Shown here in pieces: positions 1 through 9,727 of a DNA stretch of 64,000 nt. The DNA is taken from contig JAEZST010000018.1 in the NCBI GenBank assembly GCA_023443865.1, forward strand, positions 283,842 through 347,841, read 5' to 3'. The stretch's first letter is position 1; each line of letters opens with the position of its first letter. The notes below the pieces were generated by a model. It saw only the letters and a list, made by a program, of their open reading frames with translations. It did not search any database and had not been told where the DNA came from. The DNA comes from Spirochaetota bacterium. Lineage in GTDB: Bacteria > Spirochaetota > Spirochaetia > Treponematales > Treponemataceae. A program made the translations under genes and the position numbers.

Positions 1-435
1 CTTAAGGAAAAGACCGTGGCCGCCCGCAGGAACGGGATTAGGGAGATTATCATACCGCAGGCGAATCAGCGCGACCTGGACGAGATTCCGGAACACGTGC
101 GAAACGGCATAAAATTCCACCCCGTAAGCAGGATGGAAGAGGTAATCGAGCTTGCCTTCCCGCCGGCAAAGGGTAAAAGGCCGTCGCTGTCCGAGATAAT
201 CGGAACGGTGGAAAAGAAAGCCGCCGAGAAGCTCGGCGTAACCGAGAAGAAAGCCTCGCGCGGGCGCCCGCCAAAGGGCGAGAGCCCCGCCGTAGAGTCG
301 GTTTCCGAAGAGCCGAAAAAGCGGCGCGGCCGGCCGCCCCGGGACGCCGCGGGCGCCGGCGCAAAGAAAGAAGGCTCTGCCGATACTTCGCGGGGAGCGG
401 ATAAGGCGAAGAAAACCAAAAAGCAAAAAGCCTAA
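1..435 (+). CDS. lon: Lon protease, C-terminal fragment (5' end outside window)
   Basis: The reading frame is already open at base 1 and encodes the end of the Lon peptidase domain: a segment ARRNGIREIIIPQAN, then DEIPEHVRNGIKFHPVS and EVIELAFP, which is the classical Lon C-terminus. Lon is the cytoplasmic ATP-dependent serine protease; its ATPase and catalytic Ser/Lys lie upstream of the window. The protein does not stop after AFP as most Lon proteins do. It continues for roughly 90 residues rich in Lys, Ala, Gly and Pro, including two AT-hook-like cores, RGRPPK (about 259-276) and RRGRPPR (about 322-342), and ends in a Lys-rich tail. The tail is low-complexity and probably disordered; DNA binding by it is inference. 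A strong terminator follows 20 bp after the stop. Confidence 0.93.
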   Translation, partial: LKEKTVAARRNGIREIIIPQANQRDLDEIPEHVRNGIKFHPVSRMEEVIELAFPPAKGKRPSLSEIIGTVEKKAAEKLGVTEKKASRGRPPKGESPAVESVSEEPKKRRGRPPRDAAGAGAKKEGSADTSRGADKAKKTKKQKA

Positions 436-454
436 CGGTACGGCAGAAGGATAC

Positions 455-496
455 GCCGCCCGGATTCCGTCAGCGGACCGGGCGGCTATTTTTTTT
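455..496. terminator. Intrinsic terminator between lon and pbpC
   Basis: A perfect 9-bp GC-rich stem (455-463 with 478-486) is followed by a run of eight T on the plus strand. It ends lon transcription and sits 17 bp beyond the stop of the convergent pbpC gene; on the minus strand there is no comparable T run, so it mainly serves lon. Confidence 0.85.
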
Positions 497-512
497 CCGC
501 TTCCGCCTGTCT

Positions 513-2825
513 TCACTCGTTATCGCCGAGCACGCGGAAACGGCGGGTAACGCTCCTGCCCCTTGAATCGGTGACCGTGAGAAGGTGATCGCCGGGTTTT
601 GGCCTGACCGCCATTTCATGGTATTCCCTGGTATCGCCCAGGTATTCTCCGTCGAGATCCCAATATAAAACGGCTTCCCGTTCGCGGCTGACCGCCTGTA
701 GGATCAATGCGCCCGGGCTACCGTCCAATTCCACGGGTACGTACGCGTTGGTGCCTGCCTCGGGAAAGGCTATCGAAAGGTCCGATTCAACGGAACCGCC
801 TTTGTGTCCCGGGATCCAGGGGGGGAGGGCGCGGTAGTTCACCGCGTGACGGACGTACCACCATTCGAGGACGGGCGGTAAAACGAATCTGTTCCGTATG
901 AGGGGAAGGGTCCCCGGCCCGATGGACGCGAGATCTTCAGCGGTGGCCCGCCATGCTCCGTCCGGGCTGAAGGATACCGGTTGGCACCACGGGCAAGGAT
1001 GGCCGGAAGTCGCGCGCAAGGGTTTCAAGCCCGTCTCCGTTTCATCGCAGTTGGGGCCGGCGAGATACCCGGAACGGGAGCAGACGCGAACCCGCTCCAA
1101 CGCGGCTTCGGGCTCCCCGGGCCATGCCGACTGGGGTAACAGCGAGAAGATGTCGAAAAGCGCCGGCGCCGCCGTGGTCGCGCTCTTGAGCTCCGGTCGC
1201 CCCTCGCCGGTGGCGTTACCCACCCACACGGCGACGGTATACGAAGGCGTGGTGCCGATGGCCCAGGCGTCCCGGTTGCCGTAACTCGTTCCGGTTTTCC
1301 AGGCGATATTCCGTCCCGAGGCCCAGGATTCCCAAAGCGCTTCCTCCTCGGGACGGGTTCCGGCGACCAAGGCTTTAAGCGTGAGATACGCCGCCCCGCG
1401 CGAGAGGGGCGACTCGGGAAGCCGCTCTTCGTTTTTCGCGCCTGCGCCCTGCCGGTAGCCGACGGCCCGGTTCATCAATGAAGCGTAGGCGCGCGCCGCT
1501 TCCTCCATGGTACATTCGCCGCCGCCCAAAATGAGGGGGAGCCCGTATTCGTCCGCGGGGCGGGTGAAGGTGGTGAAGCCGGAACGCCGCAACACGTCCA
1601 AAAAGGGCGCTATGCCAAATTCCCGCAGTTCCCGCACCGCGGGCACGTTAAGCGAGCGGGAGAGCGCCTGATCGGCCCGCACGACCCCCTGATATACCGG
1701 AACGTTATTTTCGGGTTTGTAGCTCCCGATTCTGGTTGGTATGTCCACCACGAGCTGTCGGGGCAAAAGAAGGCCCGCGTCCAGCATGGCCCCGTAGAGA
1801 AAGGGCTTGAGAAGGCTGCCGGAGCTTCGTTTGGCGCGGGCCATATCCACGGCCGAGTCCCCGCGGTTCTCGCGGTCCATCCCCGTGTTTCCCGCGTAGG
1901 CGAGTATTGCGCCCGTCTTCGTCTCAATAACCAACGCCGCCGCGTTCTTGATGCCGCTCGCGGCGAGCCGGGCCGAGCGGCGTTCGAGAATTTCGGTTAC
2001 CCTGACTTGGAGCGTCCGGTCGATGTCCGTGTCAACGGGGCCGCCCCGGTCACGATTGCGGTCGAGGTAATGGGGCGCGAGGCGGGGGAGGGGCCAGGGC
2101 TTGTCCGGGAGCGGTTCGGCGAGGGCCAATCGGTATTCGTCGGAATCGATGGCCCCGAGGCCGAGCAGACGGCCAAGCAATCGGTCTCTCTTTTCGCCGA
2201 GCCTGTCCCGGTTCGCGCCGGGATGCACGAGGGCCGGTTGATTCGGGAGTACCGCCAGGGTCGCCGCCTCGGCCCAGGTTAAAGAATCGGGCGAGCGGTT
2301 GAAATACCGCCAGGAGGCGGCCTCGAGCCCGACCACGTTTCCCCCGAAGGGAGCGTTACCCGCGTACAGTTCGAGGATATCGCGCTTGGTGTACCGGGTT
2401 TCCAGCGCCACGGCCAGGACGGCTTCCCGGGCCTTCTCGCCGAAGGTTCTCGCGGGGTTCCCTGAGAGCAGGCGCACGGTTTGCATGGTGAGGGTGGACC
2501 CCCCCGAAACGACGCGGCGGGACGCTATATCCTGCGCCGCGGCCCGCGCGAGAGAAAGGGGATCGATGCCCGGGTGAAGGTAAAACCTCTTGTCCTCGTA
2601 CGCCGTAATGGCGACCGCGAAGCGCTCGGGAACGGCCCGGCCGGGCGGAAACCTCCATTGCCCGTCGGCCGCCACCGCCGCGCCGAGAAGGTTTCCCTCA
2701 CGGTCGCGGATCGCCTGGGAAAGCGGCGCCTGCCCCCGCGGCGTCGCGAGCGTAAAGAGACAGAAGAGGAAGGTGCCCGCTCCGGCGCAAACCAGCGCGG
2801 CACCTACGGGAAAGCGGCGCGTCAA
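513..2825 (-). CDS. pbpC: Penicillin-binding protein 1C
   Basis: Bifunctional class A peptidoglycan synthase, 770 residues, the same length as E. coli PBP1C. An N-terminal membrane anchor (GAALVCAGAGTFLFCLF) precedes a GT51 glycosyltransferase with EDKRFYLHPGID and GGSTLTMQTVRL. The transpeptidase domain has the active-site box SLLK (within SSGSLLKPF), SLN and KTGTS. A C-terminal domain of about 100 residues matches the PBP1C-specific extension. I chose TTG at 2825 as start: it overlaps the stop of the upstream alpha-2-macroglobulin gene (TTGA) and gives the family length. The frame stays open to 3095, but that would place another 90 residues inside the neighbour. Pairing of pbpC with a bacterial alpha-2-macroglobulin is a well-known arrangement, thought to combine protease trapping with wall repair. 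Confidence 0.93.
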   Translation of the reverse strand: MTRRFPVGAALVCAGAGTFLFCLFTLATPRGQAPLSQAIRDREGNLLGAAVAADGQWRFPPGRAVPERFAVAITAYEDKRFYLHPGIDPLSLARAAAQDIASRRVVSGGSTLTMQTVRLLSGNPARTFGEKAREAVLAVALETRYTKRDILELYAGNAPFGGNVVGLEAASWRYFNRSPDSLTWAEAATLAVLPNQPALVHPGANRDRLGEKRDRLLGRLLGLGAIDSDEYRLALAEPLPDKPWPLPRLAPHYLDRNRDRGGPVDTDIDRTLQVRVTEILERRSARLAASGIKNAAALVIETKTGAILAYAGNTGMDRENRGDSAVDMARAKRSSGSLLKPFLYGAMLDAGLLLPRQLVVDIPTRIGSYKPENNVPVYQGVVRADQALSRSLNVPAVRELREFGIAPFLDVLRRSGFTTFTRPADEYGLPLILGGGECTMEEAARAYASLMNRAVGYRQGAGAKNEERLPESPLSRGAAYLTLKALVAGTRPEEEALWESWASGRNIAWKTGTSYGNRDAWAIGTTPSYTVAVWVGNATGEGRPELKSATTAAPALFDIFSLLPQSAWPGEPEAALERVRVCSRSGYLAGPNCDETETGLKPLRATSGHPCPWCQPVSFSPDGAWRATAEDLASIGPGTLPLIRNRFVLPPVLEWWYVRHAVNYRALPPWIPGHKGGSVESDLSIAFPEAGTNAYVPVELDGSPGALILQAVSREREAVLYWDLDGEYLGDTREYHEMAVRPKPGDHLLTVTDSRGRSVTRRFRVLGDNE

Positions 2826-5800
2826 CGAGCGGAGCCCGCCACGAACGCGCCGGGCACCACGCCCTGGATCGAGGCGTCGTACATCGCCTCGGCGCGGACC
2901 GCGGGAACGTAATAATCCCCCGAGTACGCCTGGGTAGCGTGGAAGGTAAACGTTTTGGATTCGTTCTTCTCCAGGGAGAAATAGGTCGAAACGCGCGTAT
3001 CGCGAATGTCCCGCCAATCGTACGCCGAGTCTCCCAGCGCGGTCTCGGCGTCCCCGTCGCCCGTATCCCCGACCCTGGCGTTGCCGAATTCCCATGCGGT
3101 GGGAACCGGCAGGTCAAGGGCCAGGTTCTCGATCTTTTCGCCGCGGTAATTTCGTACCGTGACGCGGACCGTGAAGGAATCGCCGAAGCGGATCGCGGAT
3201 ACGGGTATAGCCGCTCCCGTCGGGTCCAAATAGGCGACGGTAAGCCCGATCCCGTCGGAGACTTCCGTTTCCTGGCCGGGGGGGAGCATGCCACGGGTGG
3301 TTACGCGGCCGTACAATGCCTTTTTCCCGGTATTCTTTACCGCTATGGTTTGCGTAGGGGACTCGAAGGCCTCGAGGTTGACCACGGCGGCTTGCTTGCC
3401 GACCGTGCCCTCCTGGGTTCCCCGGTCCCAATCGACGCTCCAGGAGGTTTCCTGGGAATCGTTCTTGGCGTACCACGGCGCGAGCGCCATGACCATCCAG
3501 GACGTTTCCTGGGTGGAGTACCAGTGTCCGTCGGCGAAGCTCCGCGCGACCTTGGGCACGAGGTCCGCGGCGCGGCCGGCGTCACCCAAATCGGCCAAGC
3601 AGCGCAGGGCTATGGCCGCGTCACGAAGGTCCGAGCCCCAGGTGTCGCCGGTATCGCGATAGGAACCGGGCCATGTGGCAAGTCCCCCGGCGATACCCGA
3701 GGCCGTTTGGCGGTGTCCCGCGAGGCCGTAGGCGGCGGCGAGCTGCCAAAGGGCCGCGTCGCCGACGCCGCTGAGGCTCGCGAGCCTATTCATGGCGCCG
3801 ATATCGGGATAGCCCGCCAGGGCGAGGGTATACAGGCGGTAAGCCTGGTTGTGGTAACGGTATTTATCTCCGGCCGGTTGCCAGTCCCGGGCGAGGGTTT
3901 GCTGCCGCTCGAGCCACGGTTTGAAAAGATCGTCGCTGACCTCGTAGCCGGCGCGACGGGCCTCGACCATGAAATGCCCCGCGTAGGAGGTTCCCCACTC
4001 GCTTTCCTCGGTTTGTCCCGGCCAATAGGCGAAACCGCCCCCGACGGTCTGATAGGAAGGATACCGATCCAAAACGGACCTCACGTTCTCCTTAACCCGC
4101 TCCGTTTCGGTCGGTGAGAGGGCAATCATCGAGGGGGCATAGAGCTGCGGGAAACCGCCCGAGGTAATCTGCTCGATGCACCCGTGCGGATAGCCCAGTA
4201 AATAGCGGAGCCGGGTATCCAAATCCAGGACCGGAAGGGTTGAGAGCTCCGCCGTTATGGTCTTGCTTCCCTTCTCGCCCGGGCTCGGCACGTAATTGCG
4301 CCACGTATTCCCCGGCGCGACCGTGAAGTCCCTCGTCGTCGCGATGGGACTGCCCCGTGACATGATTTCTATGTCCGTCGGATCGTCGGATACCGCGATG
4401 GCCGTCGTGGCCGCCTTGGCCGCGAAGCGGGCGACGCCGGCCTTCGCGGTTTTCACCGTAAAGCTGACGGTGGCGTCGGAGAGGGCGGGGACCGTGACCG
4501 TTTGGCTCCATGTACCGTCGATCGCCCCGGTCGAGGAGAGGCTTACCGTTACCGGCAGCGATCGGTCCGCGCCGTTGAAGGTCGTGACCGGTATGTCGAT
4601 CGATTCGTTGACTCCCAGGGTTCTCGGCAGGGTCTTGAGCACCATGAGCTCGCTCTTGACCTTGACCTGCCTTTCGGCGACTCCGTACGCTCCGTCCCTG
4701 CCGGCGACGACCATGACGCGAACCGCGCCGACGTAATTCGGCATGTCGAATTTCGTCGCGTTTTTCTTTCCCGGCTCGAGCCTATAGGGACCGAAGAATT
4801 GCACGACGGGCTTGAACCGCTCCGTTTTCTTGTTGTTTCCGCCGAGGATTTCCTCGGAACCGCCGATGGAGAGCAGGGTCTCGAGCTTTCCGCCGAAGGC
4901 GCTCATGACGTACCGGTATATGTCCCAGCTTAAAAGGCGGGAAGCCTCTTTTTTGTAGAATTCGTTTCTCGGGTTCGGGGCGGAATAGCGCGTCAAGCCG
5001 AGGAGCCCTTCGTCTACCACGGCTACCGTATAGGTCATGGCGCGGCCGGAGGCCTCGCTTACCGTGAACGCCGCCCTTTTCCCCGGTTCCCAGGCCGCGG
5101 GCGCGTCTATGGCCGGCGAAAGCTTGGTGGCCGAATCGTCGACCATGACGGGGATTACGCCGTAGAGCCTGATCGGGAGGCTATTCGCCGTTTGGAGGTG
5201 GGGCTGCAGTAAGGTGACGTGCACGTAGGCGTTCGGCGCCATGCCCGAGCCGATGGGGAGCTTCCAGGTCGTGGTTCCCTTTTTCGTTTCGACCCAGGCT
5301 TGATCAAGGACGGCGCCGTTCTTTTCCACGGTCACCAGGGCGCGGCCCCCCGCGGAGGATTCGAAGGAAATCACCGCGGTGTCGCCCACCGAGTAGCCCT
5401 CCTTATCGGCAGCGAGCGGAAGCATCGCGGCGCTGCCCGTGCCCCCTTCCTGCCCGCGTCCGGCCCAGCCCGGCCAATCGACGTACACGACCTTCGCGGC
5501 GCTGTGCCCGCCCGAGTAGCCTCCGGCGGAAGAATCCGTCGCGACCACGAGGTATCGGCCCCAATCGGGGTACTTCACCTCGAACTCCCAGCTTCCCCGC
5601 CCGTTTTTCACCGTAGCGGTCCCGCTCGCGACCCTCTGGGCGGACCGGCCCGACACGTAGGTCGCGTCGGTTAGGGCGTCCTTTTCCCACCACCATTTCC
5701 ATTCCAGCTTATACACCGTGAGGGCGACTTCCGCCGTGCCCCGGACGGGCGTGCCGTCGGGTCCGAGCAGGGCAAGGTCTACCCGATGCTTGGTATCCGT

Positions 5801-8416
5801 CAGGAGCATGCCGCGGGCGGCGTCGCCTTTGGGCAGCTTCAGGCCGACGTACCGGTCGTACGGCGAGTAATCGTAGTTTGCCTGCTCGATCGAGAAAAGG
5901 CCCGAGGGCTCGAATACGCGCGTGATCAACCGGGCCTTGAGCTTGCCCGGAAGGGTATCACCGGCGTAAAGGTCAAGATCGAACCGCGCGGCGGAATCCT
6001 GGCCGAGGTTTCCGGACCACACGGTTTCCTGCTCCGATTCCACCGAACGCTCGGGATTCGTGAAAACGTAATCGGCGAAACCGTCGTAGGTCGTGGAACC
6101 GGGCAGGAAGATCGCCGAAACGTCGGCTTTCAGCCCGGGGGCCGGCGCGCCGTGAAGCCATTCGCCGGACAGGGTGAATTTATTTCCCTTCGGCTTGAGC
6201 ATGGGTTCGGCGGTTTTCAGGTTTATGGCCAGCCTGTTGGGGATAATGGCCTCGACCCTCAGGGTTTCCGTCCACGCCTGGCCGCCGGCGCGAACCCGCG
6301 CCGTCCATTTCCCGGTAGGATCGCCGGTTTGCGTCGCGGTATCTATGCGGTAAAAACCGTCCAGCGATTCGGTATAGGTACCGGACTTCGCGATTCTGCC
6401 CATGGGGTCTTCCAGCTCGAAGGTGACGGGAAAGCCGGACGGAAGCTTCTTTTCCAGGTCCTGAAGCAGGAACACGAGGTGTATCTCGTCGCCCGGACGC
6501 CAAACGCCGCGCTCCCCGTAAATAAAGCCCTTAATGCCCTTTTCCGCCTTCACTCCGTCGACTTTGAAATGGCTTACGCTTAAGGACGTTCCGGCGTCTA
6601 TCCTGAGCCATGAGGTCTGGCCCTTGTACGCCGCCGCCATGAAATAGGGCTCCGCGCCGGGGGTCATGATAACGGTGCCGTCTTTCCCGGTAACCGCCGA
6701 GACCAGCTTTCGCTGGGCGTAGGAATACAGCGATACCTCCGCCCCCTTCACCGGCTCGGTGGTGCCGATATTCGCCACGGTGACGAGATACGTCCCGTCC
6801 GCGTCCTTTTTCGCCATCATGCCGAGGTCCGAAACCAGCACGTTCTTGCGGGCGAGCGCTTCCCGGTGATAATCGGATAGATAGAAGGCCGGATGGCAGG
6901 GGTCGTTTCGGTAGGACCAGTAGGTTTGGCGTTTTTTCCAGTCCATATCGCCCCAATAGTCCCAATAGCTTTCTTCGTCTCCGCTCGAATCCTCCGCGAT
7001 CGAGTCGTCGGGCATGGGATACGACGAGAAGTCCTGGTGATTCACGCCGCACTCGTACATGATATGCCGGTGCCTGAAGGTCGCCCGCAGCTGAAACATG
7101 CCGCCCGGGTAATCCTTGACGAGGCGGGAGAGATCGAGCCCGCGGGTAACCCAGCGGTTTTTCATGCCGTCGTCCCAGGCAAATTCTATGGCGTCGCTCC
7201 ATACCGGCTCTCCGACGCGCCGAAGCTCGTATTTCCCGTCCAGCTCGTTGTTTTGGAGGAACTGGAGCACGTTGTCGCCGAATATTTGGTAGGCTTCCAC
7301 TATGAGGCCTTTGAGGTTCTTCGTTTCCACCGGCACGATGACGCCTTGGGTAGTCGGGAGGATCACGCCGTCGTCGGGAAAGCGGACCGAGGGAACTTCC
7401 CAGGCCGTCCTGACGGTCATGGCGGCGGGAAGGGATAGGACCTTGCCGGTACCGCTGCGGATGCCCTCGCGCACGGTCAGGTCCGCGTCGGAATTCCAGC
7501 CGTCGGGATTAAAGAGGCTCAGCACGTTCGAGTCGACCGTATACCGGATATCTCCGCCCGTGCCCGCGCTCACCAAGCCCCGTAGGTCTTGGGCTCGGTC
7601 GAGGCTGTCGGAAAAGCGCACTTGAATGCGAGTCGGTTCGCTGGCGGCGATTTCGAGCACCCTGAAATCTTCCCGGCCGGGAACGAGCCAGTCGCGCGTT
7701 CCCGCTTCGGGCGAGCCGACGACGCGGCCGTTCCAGGCCAGCGAGAGGGTGCGCGGTTCGCTTCCGCGCTCGATGCCGCGAACCGTAAACCGCCAGCGCG
7801 CGGAAACCGCCGAACTTCCCGGTTCGTCGCGGACCGGCTCAAAAAGCGTTTCGACCCGGGAGCCGCCCCCGGAAAGCGTGACCGAAAGGGCTTGGGCCGC
7901 CTGCTTTTCGGAAAGGGCCACGTCGGCGGAAACGGTTCCGCTTAAGGTGAACCGACTCGATTCCTCGTCTTCGGCGTAGAGGCCCTCGGCTTCGCATTCG
8001 AAGGCCGCGGGCCGAACCGTGAACGTAAAGGCGCATCCTTCCGCGCCGGCGGCCTTTCCCGAAAGGAGCCCGGTATCCACCGCGACTTTCACCGCGCTCC
8101 CGCTTTTCATGGGAGTATCGGGGGTGAATTTAACCGTTCGGTCGTCTTCCATTGACCACGAGCCCCCGATCGCGGGGGATACGAAGGCCGCCTTGGCCAA
8201 TAGTTCCGGGCGGGCGACCGCCTCCCGAAACCGTATGACAAGGGAATCCGCCGGTCCCGGACGGGACGCGCTTACTGACTCCACCGAGGAAACGGCGGAC
8301 TGCCGAAACGACGGAAGCGGGGCGGAACGATGGGTGAATATCGAGACGAGGGTCACGATAATCGCGGCGGCGAAAAGGCCGGAACCGATTCTGAAAAGGG
8401 GGTTTTTTACGTTCAT
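2822..8416 (-). CDS. Bacterial alpha-2-macroglobulin, membrane-anchored
   Basis: 1864-residue periplasmic protease inhibitor of the YfhM/ECAM type. The N-terminus is one hydrophobic helix (about residues 10-30), followed by many macroglobulin beta domains, a bait-region/A2M segment and a thioester domain with the intact thioester motif GCIEQ. In this family, cleavage of the bait by an attacking protease exposes the Cys-Glu(Gln) thioester, which then traps the protease. Unlike E. coli YfhM, I see no lipobox cysteine after the first hydrophobic segment, so anchoring is probably by an inner-membrane helix; this is inference. The start ATG at 8416 has GGGG five to six bases upstream. It follows the SplB-like gene by 15 bp and overlaps pbpC by 4 bp, so the three form one minus-strand operon. 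Confidence 0.93.
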   Translation of the reverse strand: MNVKNPLFRIGSGLFAAAIIVTLVSIFTHRSAPLPSFRQSAVSSVESVSASRPGPADSLVIRFREAVARPELLAKAAFVSPAIGGSWSMEDDRTVKFTPDTPMKSGSAVKVAVDTGLLSGKAAGAEGCAFTFTVRPAAFECEAEGLYAEDEESSRFTLSGTVSADVALSEKQAAQALSVTLSGGGSRVETLFEPVRDEPGSSAVSARWRFTVRGIERGSEPRTLSLAWNGRVVGSPEAGTRDWLVPGREDFRVLEIAASEPTRIQVRFSDSLDRAQDLRGLVSAGTGGDIRYTVDSNVLSLFNPDGWNSDADLTVREGIRSGTGKVLSLPAAMTVRTAWEVPSVRFPDDGVILPTTQGVIVPVETKNLKGLIVEAYQIFGDNVLQFLQNNELDGKYELRRVGEPVWSDAIEFAWDDGMKNRWVTRGLDLSRLVKDYPGGMFQLRATFRHRHIMYECGVNHQDFSSYPMPDDSIAEDSSGDEESYWDYWGDMDWKKRQTYWSYRNDPCHPAFYLSDYHREALARKNVLVSDLGMMAKKDADGTYLVTVANIGTTEPVKGAEVSLYSYAQRKLVSAVTGKDGTVIMTPGAEPYFMAAAYKGQTSWLRIDAGTSLSVSHFKVDGVKAEKGIKGFIYGERGVWRPGDEIHLVFLLQDLEKKLPSGFPVTFELEDPMGRIAKSGTYTESLDGFYRIDTATQTGDPTGKWTARVRAGGQAWTETLRVEAIIPNRLAINLKTAEPMLKPKGNKFTLSGEWLHGAPAPGLKADVSAIFLPGSTTYDGFADYVFTNPERSVESEQETVWSGNLGQDSAARFDLDLYAGDTLPGKLKARLITRVFEPSGLFSIEQANYDYSPYDRYVGLKLPKGDAARGMLLTDTKHRVDLALLGPDGTPVRGTAEVALTVYKLEWKWWWEKDALTDATYVSGRSAQRVASGTATVKNGRGSWEFEVKYPDWGRYLVVATDSSAGGYSGGHSAAKVVYVDWPGWAGRGQEGGTGSAAMLPLAADKEGYSVGDTAVISFESSAGGRALVTVEKNGAVLDQAWVETKKGTTTWKLPIGSGMAPNAYVHVTLLQPHLQTANSLPIRLYGVIPVMVDDSATKLSPAIDAPAAWEPGKRAAFTVSEASGRAMTYTVAVVDEGLLGLTRYSAPNPRNEFYKKEASRLLSWDIYRYVMSAFGGKLETLLSIGGSEEILGGNNKKTERFKPVVQFFGPYRLEPGKKNATKFDMPNYVGAVRVMVVAGRDGAYGVAERQVKVKSELMVLKTLPRTLGVNESIDIPVTTFNGADRSLPVTVSLSSTGAIDGTWSQTVTVPALSDATVSFTVKTAKAGVARFAAKAATTAIAVSDDPTDIEIMSRGSPIATTRDFTVAPGNTWRNYVPSPGEKGSKTITAELSTLPVLDLDTRLRYLLGYPHGCIEQITSGGFPQLYAPSMIALSPTETERVKENVRSVLDRYPSYQTVGGGFAYWPGQTEESEWGTSYAGHFMVEARRAGYEVSDDLFKPWLERQQTLARDWQPAGDKYRYHNQAYRLYTLALAGYPDIGAMNRLASLSGVGDAALWQLAAAYGLAGHRQTASGIAGGLATWPGSYRDTGDTWGSDLRDAAIALRCLADLGDAGRAADLVPKVARSFADGHWYSTQETSWMVMALAPWYAKNDSQETSWSVDWDRGTQEGTVGKQAAVVNLEAFESPTQTIAVKNTGKKALYGRVTTRGMLPPGQETEVSDGIGLTVAYLDPTGAAIPVSAIRFGDSFTVRVTVRNYRGEKIENLALDLPVPTAWEFGNARVGDTGDGDAETALGDSAYDWRDIRDTRVSTYFSLEKNESKTFTFHATQAYSGDYYVPAVRAEAMYDASIQGVVPGAFVAGSAR

Positions 8417-8431
8417 AACCCCATAATACTA

Positions 8432-9727
8432 TCACGAAATAAGCGTCTTATCCGGGGAAAGGAGGGTGAGCGTCGGGTAATCGAAGACGGAGCCGTCGCT
8501 TAGGAGGGTATCGACGAGGGTTCCCAGCCGGGGGTTGCCGCAGCGTTCGGCGAAGGGCCTTTCGCGGAGCCGGGCGAATAGCTCCGCGGTGATCGGGAAC
8601 GGGTCTGTCGGATGCTCCGATTCGCGGTCATTCGGGAATAAATCCGCGGGGGCCAGTCCCTCGTCCGATGCGGCTGGCGCGTTCCGCGGCGTCTTTTTCC
8701 GGCGCAACGCCTTCCTCGTTTCCGCGAGCCACGCGCCGTATTGTTCGGTCGCCGCCTTGAGCGCTCTGGTGTCTACCCCGCGGGCCGCGTAGAGGCTTTG
8801 CATGTGGCACAAGAGGACGAAAATCGAATCGGGCGGCGAGAGGAGATCGCGGTACACCGAGTGTGGAATCATGGAAGGAATGCCTTCCTCGTCGAGAATG
8901 CGGCTTATGGTCCGCTCCAGTCCCGTGCGGTACGCCCGATCGGGCATGCCGGATTGGCGGTTTTCCGCGTAAGCGCGCTCGTATAGGGGGATCTTTTCCG
9001 GGAAATGGGCCGTCAGGGTCTCCAAAAAGCGTTCCTTCTGGCAACCGGGCCTGAGCGTGAGGCCTCCGGGATAAACGAACTCGGCGCCCGCATCGCGACA
9101 CGCGCGAAAGAGGTCTCGGGCGGCGTCCGGCGAATCGGTGATGCCCGGGCACAGGGGCATGGCCATTACCCCCGCGTGAAATCCGGCCTCGCGGGCGCGC
9201 CGGACCGTTTCCAACCTTTTCGCTGGGGGCGAGGCGCCGCTTTCGAGGACGGAGGCGAGGCGGGAATCGAGGGTAGTGACGGTCAGGATAACGAGGGCCG
9301 AGGGAAAACGGGCGAGCAGGTCGAAGTCGCGCTCGATTCGCGCGTTCTTCGTGAGAATCACCACGGGGACGCCCAGGCTCGCCAACGCTTCTAGGCATTC
9401 CCGCGTGAGGGCAAAGCGGCCGTCATAGGGTTGGTAAACGTCGGTCACGCCGGAACCGATGCAGACGGACCCGTATTCCCCCCGCGCCGTACGCCCCGAA
9501 GCTTCCTTTCGCATTAGGCCGCCGAGGTTGAAGCGCACGCCGATATCCCGGTCGAATACGCCTTCCACGAAATACTTTTCGGCCCGGCCGTCGCAGTACG
9601 CGCACCCGTGACCGCACCCCCGATACGGCGCCATGGCGCGGTAAAGGCAGCAGAGAAAGGGTTCCGGGAGCGTGCCCCGTGACAGGGCGGACTTCGCTTC
9701 AAGGGGATAAAAACGCGGGGCGGCCAT
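8432..9727 (-). CDS. Radical SAM protein, SplB/spore photoproduct lyase-like family
   Basis: 431-residue protein with the radical SAM cluster motif CGHGCAYC (C38, C42, C45, spacing CX3CX2C) that binds the [4Fe-4S]/SAM centre. The region after it (SGVTDVYQP, then TKNARIERD and VTTLD) matches the COG1533 SplB-like radical SAM family rather than true spore lyases, so the substrate is unknown; there is no reason to expect sporulation here. The last 110 residues are an extension beyond the core fold. The gene heads the operon with alpha-2-macroglobulin and pbpC, although a functional link to the envelope is not obvious. No Shine-Dalgarno sequence precedes the ATG; the promoter lies immediately upstream (see 9728-9762), implying a leaderless mRNA. 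Confidence 0.85.
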   Translation of the reverse strand: MAAPRFYPLEAKSALSRGTLPEPFLCCLYRAMAPYRGCGHGCAYCDGRAEKYFVEGVFDRDIGVRFNLGGLMRKEASGRTARGEYGSVCIGSGVTDVYQPYDGRFALTRECLEALASLGVPVVILTKNARIERDFDLLARFPSALVILTVTTLDSRLASVLESGASPPAKRLETVRRAREAGFHAGVMAMPLCPGITDSPDAARDLFRACRDAGAEFVYPGGLTLRPGCQKERFLETLTAHFPEKIPLYERAYAENRQSGMPDRAYRTGLERTISRILDEEGIPSMIPHSVYRDLLSPPDSIFVLLCHMQSLYAARGVDTRALKAATEQYGAWLAETRKALRRKKTPRNAPAASDEGLAPADLFPNDRESEHPTDPFPITAELFARLRERPFAERCGNPRLGTLVDTLLSDGSVFDYPTLTLLSPDKTLIS

